From assembly GCF_008831285.2 (NCBI RefSeq), contig NC_045138.2:21423934-21487933 (forward strand): 64,000 nt of DNA, given 5' to 3'. Origin of the DNA: Nymphaea colorata. Lineage: Eukaryota; Streptophyta; Magnoliopsida; Nymphaeales; Nymphaeaceae. The notes beneath the pieces are model-generated. The model ran no database searches. It saw nothing but the letters and a program-made list of their open reading frames with translations, and had not been told where the DNA came from. Positions 12,000-23,743 of this stretch are shown one piece after another. The first letter of the stretch is position 1; every line of letters starts with the position of its first letter. Position numbers and translations under genes: made by a program.

Positions 12000-12519
12000 C
12001 CTTTGTTTTAACAGAATGGCAGCTACCACATAAAACTATAAAGTATCCTCAAATACCACCTGCTGAAGTCCATCAGAGTAATTGATTATATGCCCTTGCA
12101 AACGACTTGGATATTCTTCAACTTCCAACGGGTAGAGCGAAACTGAATTTACTATCAAATGGGTGAATATACGTTCTTTTGTTTGAACACCCTATTTTGA
12201 GTTCATTTTTTCCCTTTAATTTTGTATGTTTGTAGTTGTGCGCATGCATGTATGTTTGTATGGGTTGAACAAAGAGTATATCTTAACTGAGCTATGAGGT
12301 CAATGGTGGCTTCAAAAACCCTAATGCTTTTCAAGTGATACAAGTTATATCTAGACCAACAATATTGGTTGACCTGTTTAGCCTATAAGACGAACTCCAA
12401 AATGGGCTTCATATTAAAAACTATTTTTTAATTTACATATAAGCCAATATGAAGCCAAATCAGTTAATATATGTCATGTATAAACTAATTTGGTAAAGAC
12501 ATCGTGACAGCTGCCACGA

Positions 12520-12606
<87 letters not shown>

Positions 12607-13032
12607 GATCGTGATGAAACACGTTCAGATCAAATCCAGTACAACCAGAAAAGACGAAAAAGAAGCAAAAAAAACGAAACAAAAACAGAAAGCATATGAA
12701 TAGTTTACATCGTTATGTTCCACACGCATTTTCCATGCAACAGAGTCATTAGCACTTCCTTAAAACAGCGGAAGTATGACCAAATGTTCGTGGAGTTATT
12801 ATCATCATTCCCTTCTTCTTGTTAGGACTACAGACACGAAAATTGATAAGGAAAAGGAAAAAAAAAGAAAAAAAAGAAAGAGAAAGTGGAAGATGGCAGC
12901 TGAGGCCTGAAGATCATTGCCTTCTCTGTTGTCTTCTTTCAACAGAGATGAACGGATCCTTATGAACCCACGAAACCATCCACGCCACCTTCTCTCCGTC
13001 ACTTTAGTAGAAATCCAAACAATCCCCAGCAG
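12000..13032. other. Intergenic, 3' flank of the NAC gene, with (TA)n
   Basis: No coding capacity is seen. A (TA)n run of about 80 bp lies at 12523-12603. The last few hundred bases before 13033 are the probable 3'UTR of the NAC gene on the minus strand. Confidence 0.5.
12523..12603. repeat. (TA)n microsatellite
   Basis: About 40 uninterrupted TA units. Confidence 0.95.
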
Positions 13033-14923
13033 TTAGAGGCTCCGAGGGTTGGGGAACGAATCATGAGGAAAAAACTGTGGTTGGTACTGCTCTCCCGCCT
13101 GCTTCTCCAAGTGAAACAAGGGAACGTTGTAGCAGTTGGAATCTGAGGTAGTCTCACTGTGCTGAGACGCGCCATGGCCGTCCATGGATGCCCAAGGAGC
13201 AAGATGCCCCTCACTGTTGTCAAAGCAGTGATACCCATTTGCTTCATTCCCTTCGGTGCTTGGTGAATCATAAGACGAATGGCAGCTCGCTTCCTTGTAG
13301 AGTTGGCTCGGAAGGAGCACCGAAGGGCTCTCCAGTTGGGGAAGATGAAGGAACTGGCTCTCTGCTGTGTGAAGTTTAGAAGATACGACGAGATCGTCTA
13401 TGTTGCAGCCGAAGGCAGAGGAGCTGTGGATGGGTTCAGGATCATCGAGGCCTGATAGTGAAAGTTGATATGCTCTAGCCTGGTTCATGAAGGAGGGGAA
13501 GACTCCATGGTTCCAGGTTGATGAGTTTGGCTTTTGAGATGGGCTTGGCTTTCTAAATGCACGGCACACAACCCAACCTTCATCCTGCAATGCATATTAT
13601 CAGAAACAATTTAACTAGCTGTATTTTCAGATCTTATTTTCTCTGTTTCTGCAGAAGAAAGAACATGATCATGAATAGATGGGAATAATGAGGTGAAGGG
13701 CAGGTGGATAGAGGAGACACCTGAGGTTGTGGACTCTCACGGCTCTCTAGCCTGTACTCGTGCATGATCCAGTCGGACTTCCGGCCATTAGGAGCGCGTC
13801 CCTTGTAGAACACCAGCGTCTTCCTCATCCCTATGAGCTTGTACTTGGAAAAAACTGCCTTGTCCCTTCCCGTTGCCTTCCAGAAACCAGCTGCTGTGGC
13901 CCGGTTCGTCCGCGTTCCAGTCGGATACTTCTTGTCCTTGTGGCTAAAGAAATACCACTCTGTCTGTTCCTCGTATCCAAGCTTGCATTTATCTGTAGAA
14001 ATAGAACGGAGCGTCCTCAACTTCTGTTCATTGTAAAATGGATGGTTTATCAACGGCCGGAAAAAACGTTAGTAAAAGAAAGTGCATTCTAAAATCGGTG
14101 TTATCTTGAATCGATCGACCGATTCTAATTAGACAGATTTGATTCGATGACAGGTTTAAGAGTGCAGCCATTTGTCAAATTTTAAATAAGTTTTTAACAT
14201 TTTTTTATTGAAAGACTTTTTTAAATTTCTCTTTTAATATTTTAAAATTTATAACGATTTTATAGTTTATTTGCCGATTTATGAACAGTGCAGCTTAATC
14301 GGTTCACCGATTCGGTTCAAGATCCAATTCTACAACACCTGAGTAGTGCTAGTGCTGTCAGCTGTTTTATATATATATATATATATACGAGACAGGTAGC
14401 TATGGACCCCTTATACACCAGAACTTGATAGGAACCATATGAACTTTAGGTTTTAATGAAATCAGACTGGAGATTAAGTTGAAATATAAAAGATCAATTG
14501 ATTTTCGAAAGTCCAAAGTAATATTTAAATGAGAAGAGAAAGGCAAAAAGGAAAAACAAATGAGTTTCCTTAAATTTCAACAGCTTAAATTATTTTATGG
14601 CACTTACTTATTTTCTTACACGTGTGTATATATATATATATATGTGTGTGCGCGCGAAACAAGGAATAATAATCGTTAATTGTAAGGAAAAAATGTGAAA
14701 ATGTGTGCATGTGTGTGTGTGTTGAGGGCGAGAGGTCGATGAATAGATGTATACATATAATACCTTGGAGATCCCATGGCTCGATCCTGTAGAGATCGAC
14801 GTCGGTGATGACGTCGAGATCGATCTTTAGATCTGCAACTTTCCTGGCTAGGTAGTACCCCACCAACTCTTCTTCCGTGGGATGGAACCTGAACCCTGGT
14901 GGGATGCACGACTCCCCTTCCAT
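13033..14923 (-). CDS. VND7-like: VND-type NAC transcription factor (VND7-like)
   Basis: Three coding exons, 14764-14923, 13721-13992 and 13033-13584, join in frame to 327 aa. The NAC subdomains appear in order: [18 protein letters not shown] (residues 8-25), [31 protein letters not shown], then [32 protein letters not shown] and [11 protein letters not shown] ending near residue 157. The NAC domain binds DNA and dimerises; VND proteins switch on xylem-vessel secondary-wall and cell-death genes. The [17 protein letters not shown] form and LPQLESPS at residues 225-232 point to VND7 rather than VND1-6. The C-terminus is a Ser/Pro/Gln-rich putative activation region. I chose the ATG at 14921-14923; only a GTG lies upstream at 14929. 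Intron 1 holds a TIR element. A 5'UTR intron and TATA box are inferred upstream. Confidence 0.93.
14093..14342. mobile_element. Probable non-autonomous TIR element in NAC intron 1
   Basis: The left end GGTGTTATCTTGAATCG and, reverse-complemented, the right end AGGTGTTGTAGAATTGG then ATCTTGAACCGAATCG are imperfect inverted repeats about 250 bp apart around AT-rich sequence. Related GAATCGG-rich stretches occur near 6290 and 35540. The superfamily was not determined. Confidence 0.45.
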
Positions 14924-14967
14924 TTTCACCTGGCCCCCTGATCATATTACAGCAACTCATCATTCCC

Positions 14968-14970
<3 letters not shown>

Positions 14971-15055
<85 letters not shown>
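14971..15055. repeat. (CT)n(TA)n compound microsatellite
   Basis: A CT run is followed by a TA run, inside the inferred 5'UTR intron of the NAC gene. The same CT-then-TA arrangement recurs at 21381-21462 and 37321-37391. Confidence 0.95.
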
Positions 15056-15057
<2 letters not shown>

Positions 15058-16036
15058 CCTTTGGATTGTTTTAACTCAAATTATCTTATAACATGTATAC
15101 TTCAGTGAGGATTATTCTTTTACTTAACAGTAACATTGTGGTGCAATATCAACTAATTGATATCTCAACTTCGTTTCAAGCAGGTAGAGACGAAAACTTG
15201 TAAACGAGAGGGAGGGAGAGGAGAAGACTGGCGTTTCACTAGAGATTACCACGACCTCCGGAATGTAATTGTATGGATGTAAATTTAGAGTACATTAAAA
15301 TCTAGTGAGAACCAGCTTCGAGAGAGTGCCACCATCTTGAAAAAAAGATAAATAACAATAATATTCCAGAGCTTATTTTAAGGTTTGAATTTGTAAAACT
15401 ACAGATGTTCGACTTTCCAAAACTTGAATACTACAAAACAAAAGAAATCGGTATATATGCACAATAAACCATAAGAAATCAAGTGGAAGCGCCGTATTTT
15501 GACTGTGGATAATAAAACAACGATTGGAGATCACAGTCTGTTTACTTCAAGAATAAAAAAAGAGAAAAAAACGTTTAGATTTTCTCGCCCTAAGGTCAAA
15601 ATGCAACGTTGGTATCTGAATTCATATTAAGAAAACATGTTAAAACAATTGCATTGCTGCTTCATGGCTTCTTTTCCGCAGGAGATCGCGTTCACAAGGT
15701 GCGATCTTCACAACCACGCAAGCTTAGTTAAGAAGTTGCTTTTTCTTTCTCGTTTCTTTTTCAAAAGCAAAAGGAGATGTCTCCCTCCACCAAATTCAAC
15801 TTGGCGAAGAAAAATCAGTGCAGATGTCCCCATTATTGGAGACCTTCCATGGACGCACTAACGTCAGAAATTCTACCTTTTGCAACCGTAAACAAAGTGG
15901 AGAGAGAAAGAGAAGGGAAGAACACGAAGTGGTACCATTCTTTCGAGATTCTCTCGTTAATGGCACATTAAACAACGCAGCAGATCTCAGAAAGAAACTG
16001 AAAAGTAAAAAGTGAATGAATTGCAGTACTTACTTG

Positions 16037-16349
16037 AGAACCAACAAAGAATAGCAGGAGAGGACGGAAAATTCTCTGCCAACTTCGGAGAATATGCGGA
16101 GTCCCAAACTCAAAGCACAGAGTCTCCTCTGCACTTCGCCCTTGGAGGAGAAGGAGGGAGAGGAAGTCGAGATATATGAAGTGACGGATCGGCGGCTACT
16201 GAGCAAGGATGGCTACAGAAAGTGATGGCTCCGAGAGAGAGAGAGAGGGAGAGAGAAACAAGAGGTATCGTGGCATGCAATGGAAGCAAGCAACCAGAGA
16301 CAGATAGATAACTCATCAGATAGAGGCAGAAGCCAAAAACATATTTATA
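16037..16349 (-). promoter_or_regulatory. Inferred NAC promoter TATA box and 5'UTR exon
   Basis: TATAAATA reads on the minus strand at 16342-16349. A strong donor, CAA|GTAAGTACT, lies at about 16036, and a candidate acceptor, ATATGATCAG, ends about 17 bp upstream of the NAC start codon. Together these suggest a leader exon of about 16037-16318 spliced over a 1.1-kb 5'UTR intron to the coding exon. The leader is CT-rich (GA run on the plus strand at 16231-16257). An upstream ATG at 16314-16316 opens a 68-codon frame. No transcript was available. Confidence 0.5.
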
Positions 16350-17677
16350 ATGAGAGAGTCGGAGAAGAAAGCAAAGGAGGATAAAAAAAAGAAGAGGAGC
16401 AGAAAGAGTGCTTGATTGCGCGTGGAGATGGCTATGGCGATTGAGTTTAACGCAAAAACTGGACGGCGACTTCCATCGCTTTGGCCGTCACCGTCTTTCT
16501 TTTAATTATCTTTTTCCTCCAAATCTTCCTAAACGCACCTGAAATTTTGGCAGTAATTAAAAACGCACTTAATTTTTTGATATTTCTAAGGAGACACAAT
16601 TAAACTTTTTATAATTGACACTTGACAGTTGAAAAGGCAAGGCGCTCCTTCTTTACCCTTGCTTTAGGTATCGGGTTAGTTCCTACCAACTACTTACTTT
16701 AGATCCTAGCTCAGGCCGGGTTAAGATAAAAAGTTTTATTTGTAATATAAAATAATATACAAATATAATTATGATTATATATAATAAATATTAAAAGTAA
16801 GTTATCAAGCCAAATTGAATCGATTCCGGTCAACCTAGGCCAAGCCCGACAATTTATCTACCTTTCTCGGTGCTCAAATTTTTGAGCACGAGTCTCAACT
16901 CCAGTCGGATCAAGTACTGGATACCCATCAAATATTTGATTTTTCAACCTTATGTAGGTAGGATTTACGGTTGAATCTAAATAGTCATATGATATACCCT
17001 TCAATTCAAATGTCACACATGCTGTTGTACAAAGTGAAAAAAATAAAATCATTAATGTAACATAAAAAATGGTCAGTTATGCTATATCCCTCAAGATAGT
17101 TTTTCACGGTTAATTCAAGAAGTCTTACAAGTTCAATTGTTTGGGTCAAGTTAAGTATTAAACAAGTGAAAATTTAGTACTTTCACATACAACATTTATC
17201 AATAATAATGGTATAAACAAAGAAGTGAACTGAACATGAAGTAGCGAACCGTACGCTGAGGGTATAATAATCATTTGCTTAGGTAAGTGACAATTATAGA
17301 AGATTATTTTTAACTGATGATGTAAAACTTGGATATCCTTCCAATAATATAAAAAAGTTAGGTATATTTTCCGCAAACCTTTCAAGTGTACTTTTGAAAA
17401 TTTCATTGAAAAGTTTCTTTAAGCAAACCCCCTTTTCCTTATAATTGTTAAAGCAACCTTGACCTTTCGGTTTTTCTTTAAGGACTTCCTTTTTTTTTTT
17501 TCCTTTTCGTTAATAACTGCCAAATTTGTAAGTCTTGTTTCGCTTCTTTCATTTCTTCTTCACATTACACATCCTTTGTGGAATCCAATTGTCTGTCACT
17601 TCAGCCCACTGTAAAAATGACAATTATAGACCATTATAATGTAATAATGAAAAGTATATCCTTTCTATCTTATGGAG

Positions 17678-17805
17678 CCAAGCTAGAAAAATAACAAACA
17701 TTTTATTTCTTTCTCCATAAAACTGACTTAGCATAGTTGATCCAAGCTAGAAAAATAACAAACATTTTATTTCTTTCTCCATAAAACTGACTTAGCATAG
17801 TTGAT
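17678..17805. repeat. 64-bp perfect tandem duplication
   Basis: The 64-bp unit starting CCAAGCTAGAAAAATAACAA occurs at 17678-17741 and again immediately at 17742-17805 without visible differences, so the duplication is young. Confidence 0.9.
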
Positions 17806-17809
17806 CGGA

Positions 17810-17960
17810 TTGATGGATAGGTCATGAGCACGTCATCCATTCGATTCCCATGGGCGTTGGAACTCTCTTTCTCCTTTCTTTTCCGTGGGATACAACGGGA
17901 CTCCGTTGGATGCACCGACTAAAGCTGACATGTCAAGATGTGAGCCATCCATGTAAGCTA
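17810..17960 (+). mobile_element. SINE-like fragment (family B)
   Basis: ATTCGATTCCCATG and, 80 bp on, GGATGCACCGAC match landmarks of the SINE at 6914-7186 in order. The A-box region is poorly conserved. Confidence 0.35.
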
Positions 17961-18593
17961 GGGGAAGGGGGAGTCGCTTTCATTGGTTTCATGATTTAGG
18001 AGATCTTGAGGGATATTTTGTGGGGAGATTGTTCTTTACAAGATGAGCAATGATGGAGGTGTGACTTGGGTGTGATTGATCCCTTCTTTTTTTTTCCCCA
18101 CTTCACTTCTTCATCAGCTTTCTCTTTTTGGTAGATTATGTCTCATGGTAGATTATGTCTCATGGCTTGGCTTGGCTCCTGTGGATGTAAAACTGCTTGG
18201 GTTCGGGTCGGATCTTTCTTTTGTGATGTTGGACTTAGTAAAATCTTAATGATCAGGGCAACAAATCCAGGTTTGATAGAGGTAAGGTTCCAACTTTACG
18301 AATTTGGATTTGGATTCAGTCACCTAACCATGTACCAGTCATTCTTACTCCCTTTTCTTTATGGATCTGATTAAATGGATATGATTTCAGGTTGGTGATC
18401 AGATCTTACTGGCCCATTGACATCTGCCGACCACCTACAGCAATGGGTCGTCAATTCAATATCGGATCCGTTCCGTTACCGATCTACATCCCAGTTTGGT
18501 CAGTTGAACCACGTAGACAGGAAAAGACCTTGTAATTAATCAAATTAGAGTCAGGATGGGAAATGACAGTGAAAGGTTCAACACAAGTGATTT

Positions 18594-19014
18594 GGGGTGA
18601 ACAACAAGTCGAACTCGAACTCTAGCTCGACTCATTAAAGGTAGGCTCATGAAGAAGTTTGAGCCGAGTTTTGCTTAACGAGTTGAGCTTGAGTTCATGA
18701 GTCGACTCGTTCAAATACTCGAGTTGAGTTCGACCTCAACACATAACTGTCGAGTCGAACTCGAGCCTTAATCGAGTTTGTCGAACCTTAATTGAGTCGA
18801 GCTCAAACTCAACATGTAACGATCAATTATAGTCAAAAGAGTTTGTCGAGCCTTAATCGAGTCGAGCTCGAAATCAACACGTAATTGTCGACTCGAGCTC
18901 CAGCTGCTTCCGTCGAGCTATTCTCAAGCTCGAGCCGAGTCGAGTTCGAGGTTTCGTTAGTAGAGCCGAGCTCGAGCTGACTGAACTCGGGCTCGACTCA
19001 GCTCGTGTTCACCC
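18594..19014. repeat. GAGCTCGAG-rich element with GGGGTGAAC inverted ends
   Basis: The segment begins GGGGTGAACAACAAGTCGAA and ends GTGTTCACCCC, an inverted repeat of about 9-10 bp. Its interior is a degenerate run of GAGCTCGAG/GAGTCGAG words. Related sequence occurs near 36300-36440 and 48500-49190. It probably belongs to a non-autonomous DNA transposon family; the class was not proven. Confidence 0.5.
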
Positions 19015-20522
19015 CTACAAGTGAGAGAGGTCGGAAAGATATCCGATGAGGCCGAAGCTCCTTCCCTTGCTCTGGAGACCCAGGGTTATTTTGAAATCTA
19101 GGTGAGAAGCACATACCCATCAAGTAAGCTGGGGTCTATTAAGCATGGAAAATACATGCATGTTCAATCGCACTTGAATACTTATGTTCCCACATGAAAC
19201 AAAGTTTAATTTCACCACTGATCCATTTAAACTTGTTCTAGACCCTAATCCAGATAAAATCTAAAGGATGAAACTTGGACATACCAAGATCCAGCAACCC
19301 GAAACCAAACCAACTAGCCGAGCCAAGCCGAGCTGGGCTGAGTCGAGCCGAGCGGAGCCAGGGACGGAAGAGTGAGGGCCACACTTTGAGGAATTGATGA
19401 ATTAAGAGACAAAAAGACTTTAGCAGCATGCTTGGGCTGCTAAAAGAGAGAGGATCTAAATCACCTTTTTGGGTGTGTCTTAATTGGTTCGGTCCTAGTT
19501 GGACGGTCCTTGTCATTGTGGGGGGAGGGCCGGAGTGAGGGGTCGGTCGGGTGGGTCCGTCCTGCCCTACCTATTCAAACACCACCCGATCATGCGCCCT
19601 CATTGCCTTTCTATTTTATTACTCCTACATTCTCTTTCCCCATTCCCTCTATTATAAAAGCAGCACAGCAAAGGAAGAAAGACAAATCGTCACATAGAAG
19701 ATGAACACGGATGCATGCTTTTGTGTGCTACACACAATCAGGATTCTTTCCTATGTTACATGCACACTTTTATAATTTGAATGACCAAAGGAAGTGATTA
19801 GAATATAGTTAGTACAGTTTTGCCTGTTTGGGATATGAGAGAAGATTTTGAGACAGCAATTTTTTTTTTTTTTTGCGCTGATTGAGAGAGCTTGACAGTG
19901 GAGACCATGCTTTATCATGTGGACCCGGGCGGTTGGCGCGGCGGGGTCGATGTGGGGCTGCTGGGTGGGCAGGCGTGACTTCTATCACCATGGCCCCGGA
20001 GCTCTCTATGGCACCCAACCTGAGTAACTAGACCACTAATGCTACCGGCCGCTTTAGGTTTAGGGTAAGAAGGCAAGATCATGTTGTTAGATTTTCAGCA
20101 GCCGAACGGCGTCTGTGATCGCTCTGAGTCTGTGCAACAGGTTCACCAGCGGCATCTCCAGTGTAAGAGGCAACAACTGTGATAGATAGAGAAGGAGAGG
20201 AAGAAGCACAAGAGAAAACAAGGTTAGGCTAGTTTCATGGGTTTGCTTTTGAGAGGCACCGGGTAATCTCACAATTAACCTTAAGTTGAAATTAGCTGGG
20301 CTTTTAGACCGTCTTTCAGGGTTCTCGATGCCCAGCAACGGGCAAAGAGATTTGTGGAAAGATAAATGGTAACAAATAAACTTTGATTTTGCTTAATGAA
20401 GATCTTTTATTTGGAAATCAGTTTTCTAATTTAATCTCGTAACTGCAAGTAGGCCCTCTTGTAGTGTAGTTACAAGATGAAGAAATGGGGCTAAGGCCAC
20501 TATCCAATACATGTTTAGTAGC

Positions 20523-20710
20523 AAAAACACTTGTGGGCTTGTGTTGGCAATTGCCCATATTGACCCACAAAAATTACTAGTGTACAAACTAAAGTCTCGT
20601 ACCCCTTTGCTTATCTATTTACTTATTTATATACAAGTGTTCTTTAGAAAATCATTTTTTGCATGCTTTGTCCCCTGATCGGAAAATTTCTAGTTCTACC
20701 ATTGATTTTA
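20523..20710. repeat. Dispersed repeat with GGCAATTGCCCA
   Basis: TGTGTTGGCAATTGCCCATA followed by CCCACAAAAATTACTAG matches 28083-28250 and 51169-51330, where GCAATTG(C/T)CCA and GTCCCACAAA recur in order, followed by AT-rich sequence. The element class is unknown. Confidence 0.45.
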
Positions 20711-20766
20711 TTAGTTTCTATTAACGCAATGATCCTTGTTTGCAAATCATACTCTCAATGTAGATC

Positions 20767-20909
20767 TAGCTATTTGACGATAGTAACAGGTTATTACTCT
20801 TTCATGAATCTATTATCAATAATTGAGATAGATTCATAAAATTTTGTCACACAGTGTTTCATGAATCTACTCTAATAAAAAAATAACAACGTAGTCCAAC
20901 GACCCTTAG
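20767..20909. mobile_element. MITE, same family as 5961-6120
   Basis: The ends GCTATTTGACGATAGTAAC and, reverse-complemented, TAAGGGTCGTTGGACTACG are inverted repeats. The interior carries TTCATGAATCTA twice. Confidence 0.5.
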
Positions 20910-21369
20910 TTCAGGTTTGTGTCCTTTTGTTGGCGTGTTCTTGTCAAAGAGATTTTTTAGATAGACGTTCTAGATCTAAAGGTAGGGGTCCCAGCCCACT
21001 TTACCAGCTTGACATTGAGGTTTGTCCAGCAGCACACTTCTTTTCATCTGCAATTGAGGCAGCAGGTGAGCTGGCCAATGAGGAAGCGACACATCATTCG
21101 ACTACAATGTGGGGCCGCTCGATATATATCTCTCTCTCTCCCCCTTCCTTCTTCTTTCCTTGATTTGGCCGTCATTGTGATAAGGACCCTTTTGGCTTTT
21201 TTGGTGCCACAGGAGGACACCAACCCCACCTGGAAGAGAGGGTGCTTCTCTTGGACGGTCTGGTTTTCTTAGTGGACTTGGTTGATCAAAGACAGCGATT
21301 GCATGCACCCCTTCCTTCCAACACCACCCCCTCTCCCCACATGAGGTGCATGTACAGCATTAAAGATTG

Positions 21370-21380
<11 letters not shown>

Positions 21381-21462
<82 letters not shown>
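21381..21462. repeat. (CT)n(TA)n compound microsatellite
   Basis: A CT run followed directly by a TA run. Confidence 0.95.
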
Positions 21463-21464
<2 letters not shown>

Positions 21465-21659
21465 TCTCTCCACCAAATGTGTTGTTTAAGAATCATTTTT
21501 GAACCCTTAAGAAATATATCAGATGGCATCCTTTTTTGTAATGTAAACTGTTATATGTACTTGTGTCTTGTGTAATGTCCCACCCAGGTCCCAAAGTAGC
21601 CATAGACCATGGGGGCTTGGGAAAAGGGGGAGAGCTTCAGCCAGCAGCTCCTGCATACT

Positions 21660-22125
21660 CACATCATCCAACCCGATCCACTCTCGAGCTCGGGTCTCTG
21701 GTTCGACGGGTCCTAACTCGTCTCCTAGCAGTTTCGGCTCCAATCCTAAAAAGGTTAGGAACCAGGACAATCATTTCATTAATAGCCTCCCATTATAAGC
21801 CATTGAAGATCCCTCACAATCTTCGATACGGGACTAAACTTCTGGGGTGTTACAATCCACCTCCCTTAAGGTACACGCGTCCGCGTGTGTGGGACCCCAA
21901 GTCCGAGTGTTGAAACTGCTCTGATACCACTATAACAACCCACCCGACCCACTTTCGAGCTCGGGTCTCTGGTTCGACGGATCCCAACATGCCTCCTAAC
22001 AGTTTCAGCTTCAATCCTAAAAAGGCTAGGAACCAAGACAATCATCTCATTAATAGCCTCCCATTATAAGCCCTTGAAGATCCCTCACAATCTTCGATAC
22101 GAGACTAAACTTCTGGGGTGTTACA
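21660..22125 (-). mobile_element. TRIM (terminal-repeat retrotransposon in miniature)
   Basis: On the minus strand, one LTR (22125 to about 21931) starts TGTAACACCCCAGAAG and is followed at once by GTGGTATCAGAGC (21930-21918), the classic initiator-tRNA-Met primer-binding site. A coding-free interior of about 76 bp ends in the polypurine tract AAGGGAGGTGG. A second LTR (21854 to about 21660) starts TGTAACACCCC again. The two LTRs, about 195 bp each, are around 90 percent identical by eye. The second LTR is followed by a diverged site (GTATGCAGGAGC), so a third unit may have existed in a tandem array. No matching target-site duplication was found at these ends. Confidence 0.85.
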
Positions 22126-23743
22126 GATTTTGATGCAAAAACCATGTTCCTATCACTATGGAGGTAAAAATATAAAAAGGAGGTAAAAAATATAAAAAAG
22201 GATAGATATCAAAAAGTAAAATTGACTTTGTTTCTTAAGGATCCTTTTGAGTTAGTGATAAATACACTTAAGGCATATGTTCGAGTCTGTATGACAACGT
22301 ATAATGAGAGTCATCTAAATCTTAGACACGCAGTCATGAGATGCGGTCTCATGCACACCAATGCGTTTTTTTGGGATAAAAGGATCTATCATGGCATTCA
22401 GTCAAACGTTTGCATTAGGAGATTGATCGAATCATCTTCTTTTTATATTCGATATTCAATTCTAATGTGTCACGCATGAAACCATTCTCTTCTAAACACT
22501 TATTCTGAGTCAAACAGTTGATGTCACTGACATTCACATCCCAAGCTATATAGTCTTTCATTTTGGAAGATCCAACACCTGCTGAATTATGAGGTGCATA
22601 TCTCTCACTTCATGTCCATGTTCATGTCATGTTCATGTTCTTGATTTCTCAGACAGATAACCATGATAATAGTATGAGAACTGTAATGTTAACTGTAATC
22701 TTTTTGGTTAGAATGAAGTAATGTGTTGGTTACCATTTTTGTTATGAAAAGAACTGCTTGTTTCTATTGACAAAATTTGCTGGGAGAGAAATGAAATGGT
22801 AAATGTACAAGAGAAAGACAGAATATTACGGCTGGCAGAAACTCAGTAATGTAAAACTGGTAACCAGATTTTCCCGAGGGTGGAGAGATCGAAAGATGGA
22901 TATAGCAAACACAAAAAGTTGCAGGAAACAGAGTAGGAAGACAATATGACATTCAATGTGTTTATATTGGAAGATATACTGCCAAGTTAGTTATAAATCG
23001 ATTACACATATACTGACAAGATGGCCATATAAAAATATCCATATTTGTTGACAATTTTAATTCTGTTCAGTTGGCACTAAGAGTTGTCGTCTCAACAGTA
23101 AATCTGCATTGGAGCATCCACTTCTTAAAGGGAATCCACATGCAAAAGATGATTACACTCAAGGGTAAATGTCCCAGAGTTATTGACTATAAGAATGAAT
23201 TACTAATTTCCTAATTATTAATAGCCAAATATAAAGTGATTACTGTAAACTAGTTTCAGTAGAAGCTGCGTGCAATTAGGAATGCCCAGGCAAAGATCAA
23301 CACAACATATATTTTAAATTATAAATGTTTGGTTCATTGAAGTGAATCACACTTGCATAATCTCATCAATCAAGAGTAAGATGGGGGCTCCGAACATCAC
23401 ACATGGGTTATAGGCTTATAGCTTTAATGGGGAGGTCCCGCTTGATCAGCAAAAGTCATTTCTAGTTGCTGCTTTCCCAGCATGAGCCCCCGGCTTTCTT
23501 TTTCAATCAGAGAAAAATGAGGAGTCGTGCCACAGACCTTTGACAGAAATGGAACAAAGGTTCCAAAGATGTGTTTACATTGATGACTGCTTGATCCGAC
23601 AACTTTGCACAAATTTGAGCACGAGAAGTTGAAATTTCTGCTCGGTAAGGTTGGCAACAGTCTATCACGCTAAAAGTTATCTATCAATATGCTACTGTTC
23701 GCATATACAGCAATATGCCCAATTTCAAAAAGAACACTACATT

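Larger units (their letters stand above)
16350..23743. other. Long intergenic region between NAC and PS1
   Basis: No supported gene over 7.4 kb. Repeats found are a 64-bp tandem at 17678-17805, a SINE-like fragment at 17810-17960, a GAGCTCGAG-rich element at 18594-19014, a dispersed repeat at 20523-20710, a MITE at 20767-20909, a (CT)n(TA)n run at 21381-21462 and TRIM elements at 21660-22125. The last few hundred bases before 23744 are the likely PS1 3'UTR. The GC-rich stretch at 19900-20020 was not identified. Confidence 0.5.

Noticed and set aside
13760..14092. 110-residue plus-strand open frame
   Set aside because: Complement of NAC exon 2, which encodes the conserved NAC subdomains on the minus strand.
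19809..20018. 69-residue minus-strand open frame in GC-rich sequence
   Set aside because: No recognisable motif; composition explains the open frame.
23424..23657. 77-residue minus-strand frame after PS1
   Set aside because: Lies just downstream of the PS1 stop codon, no motif; most likely 3'UTR.
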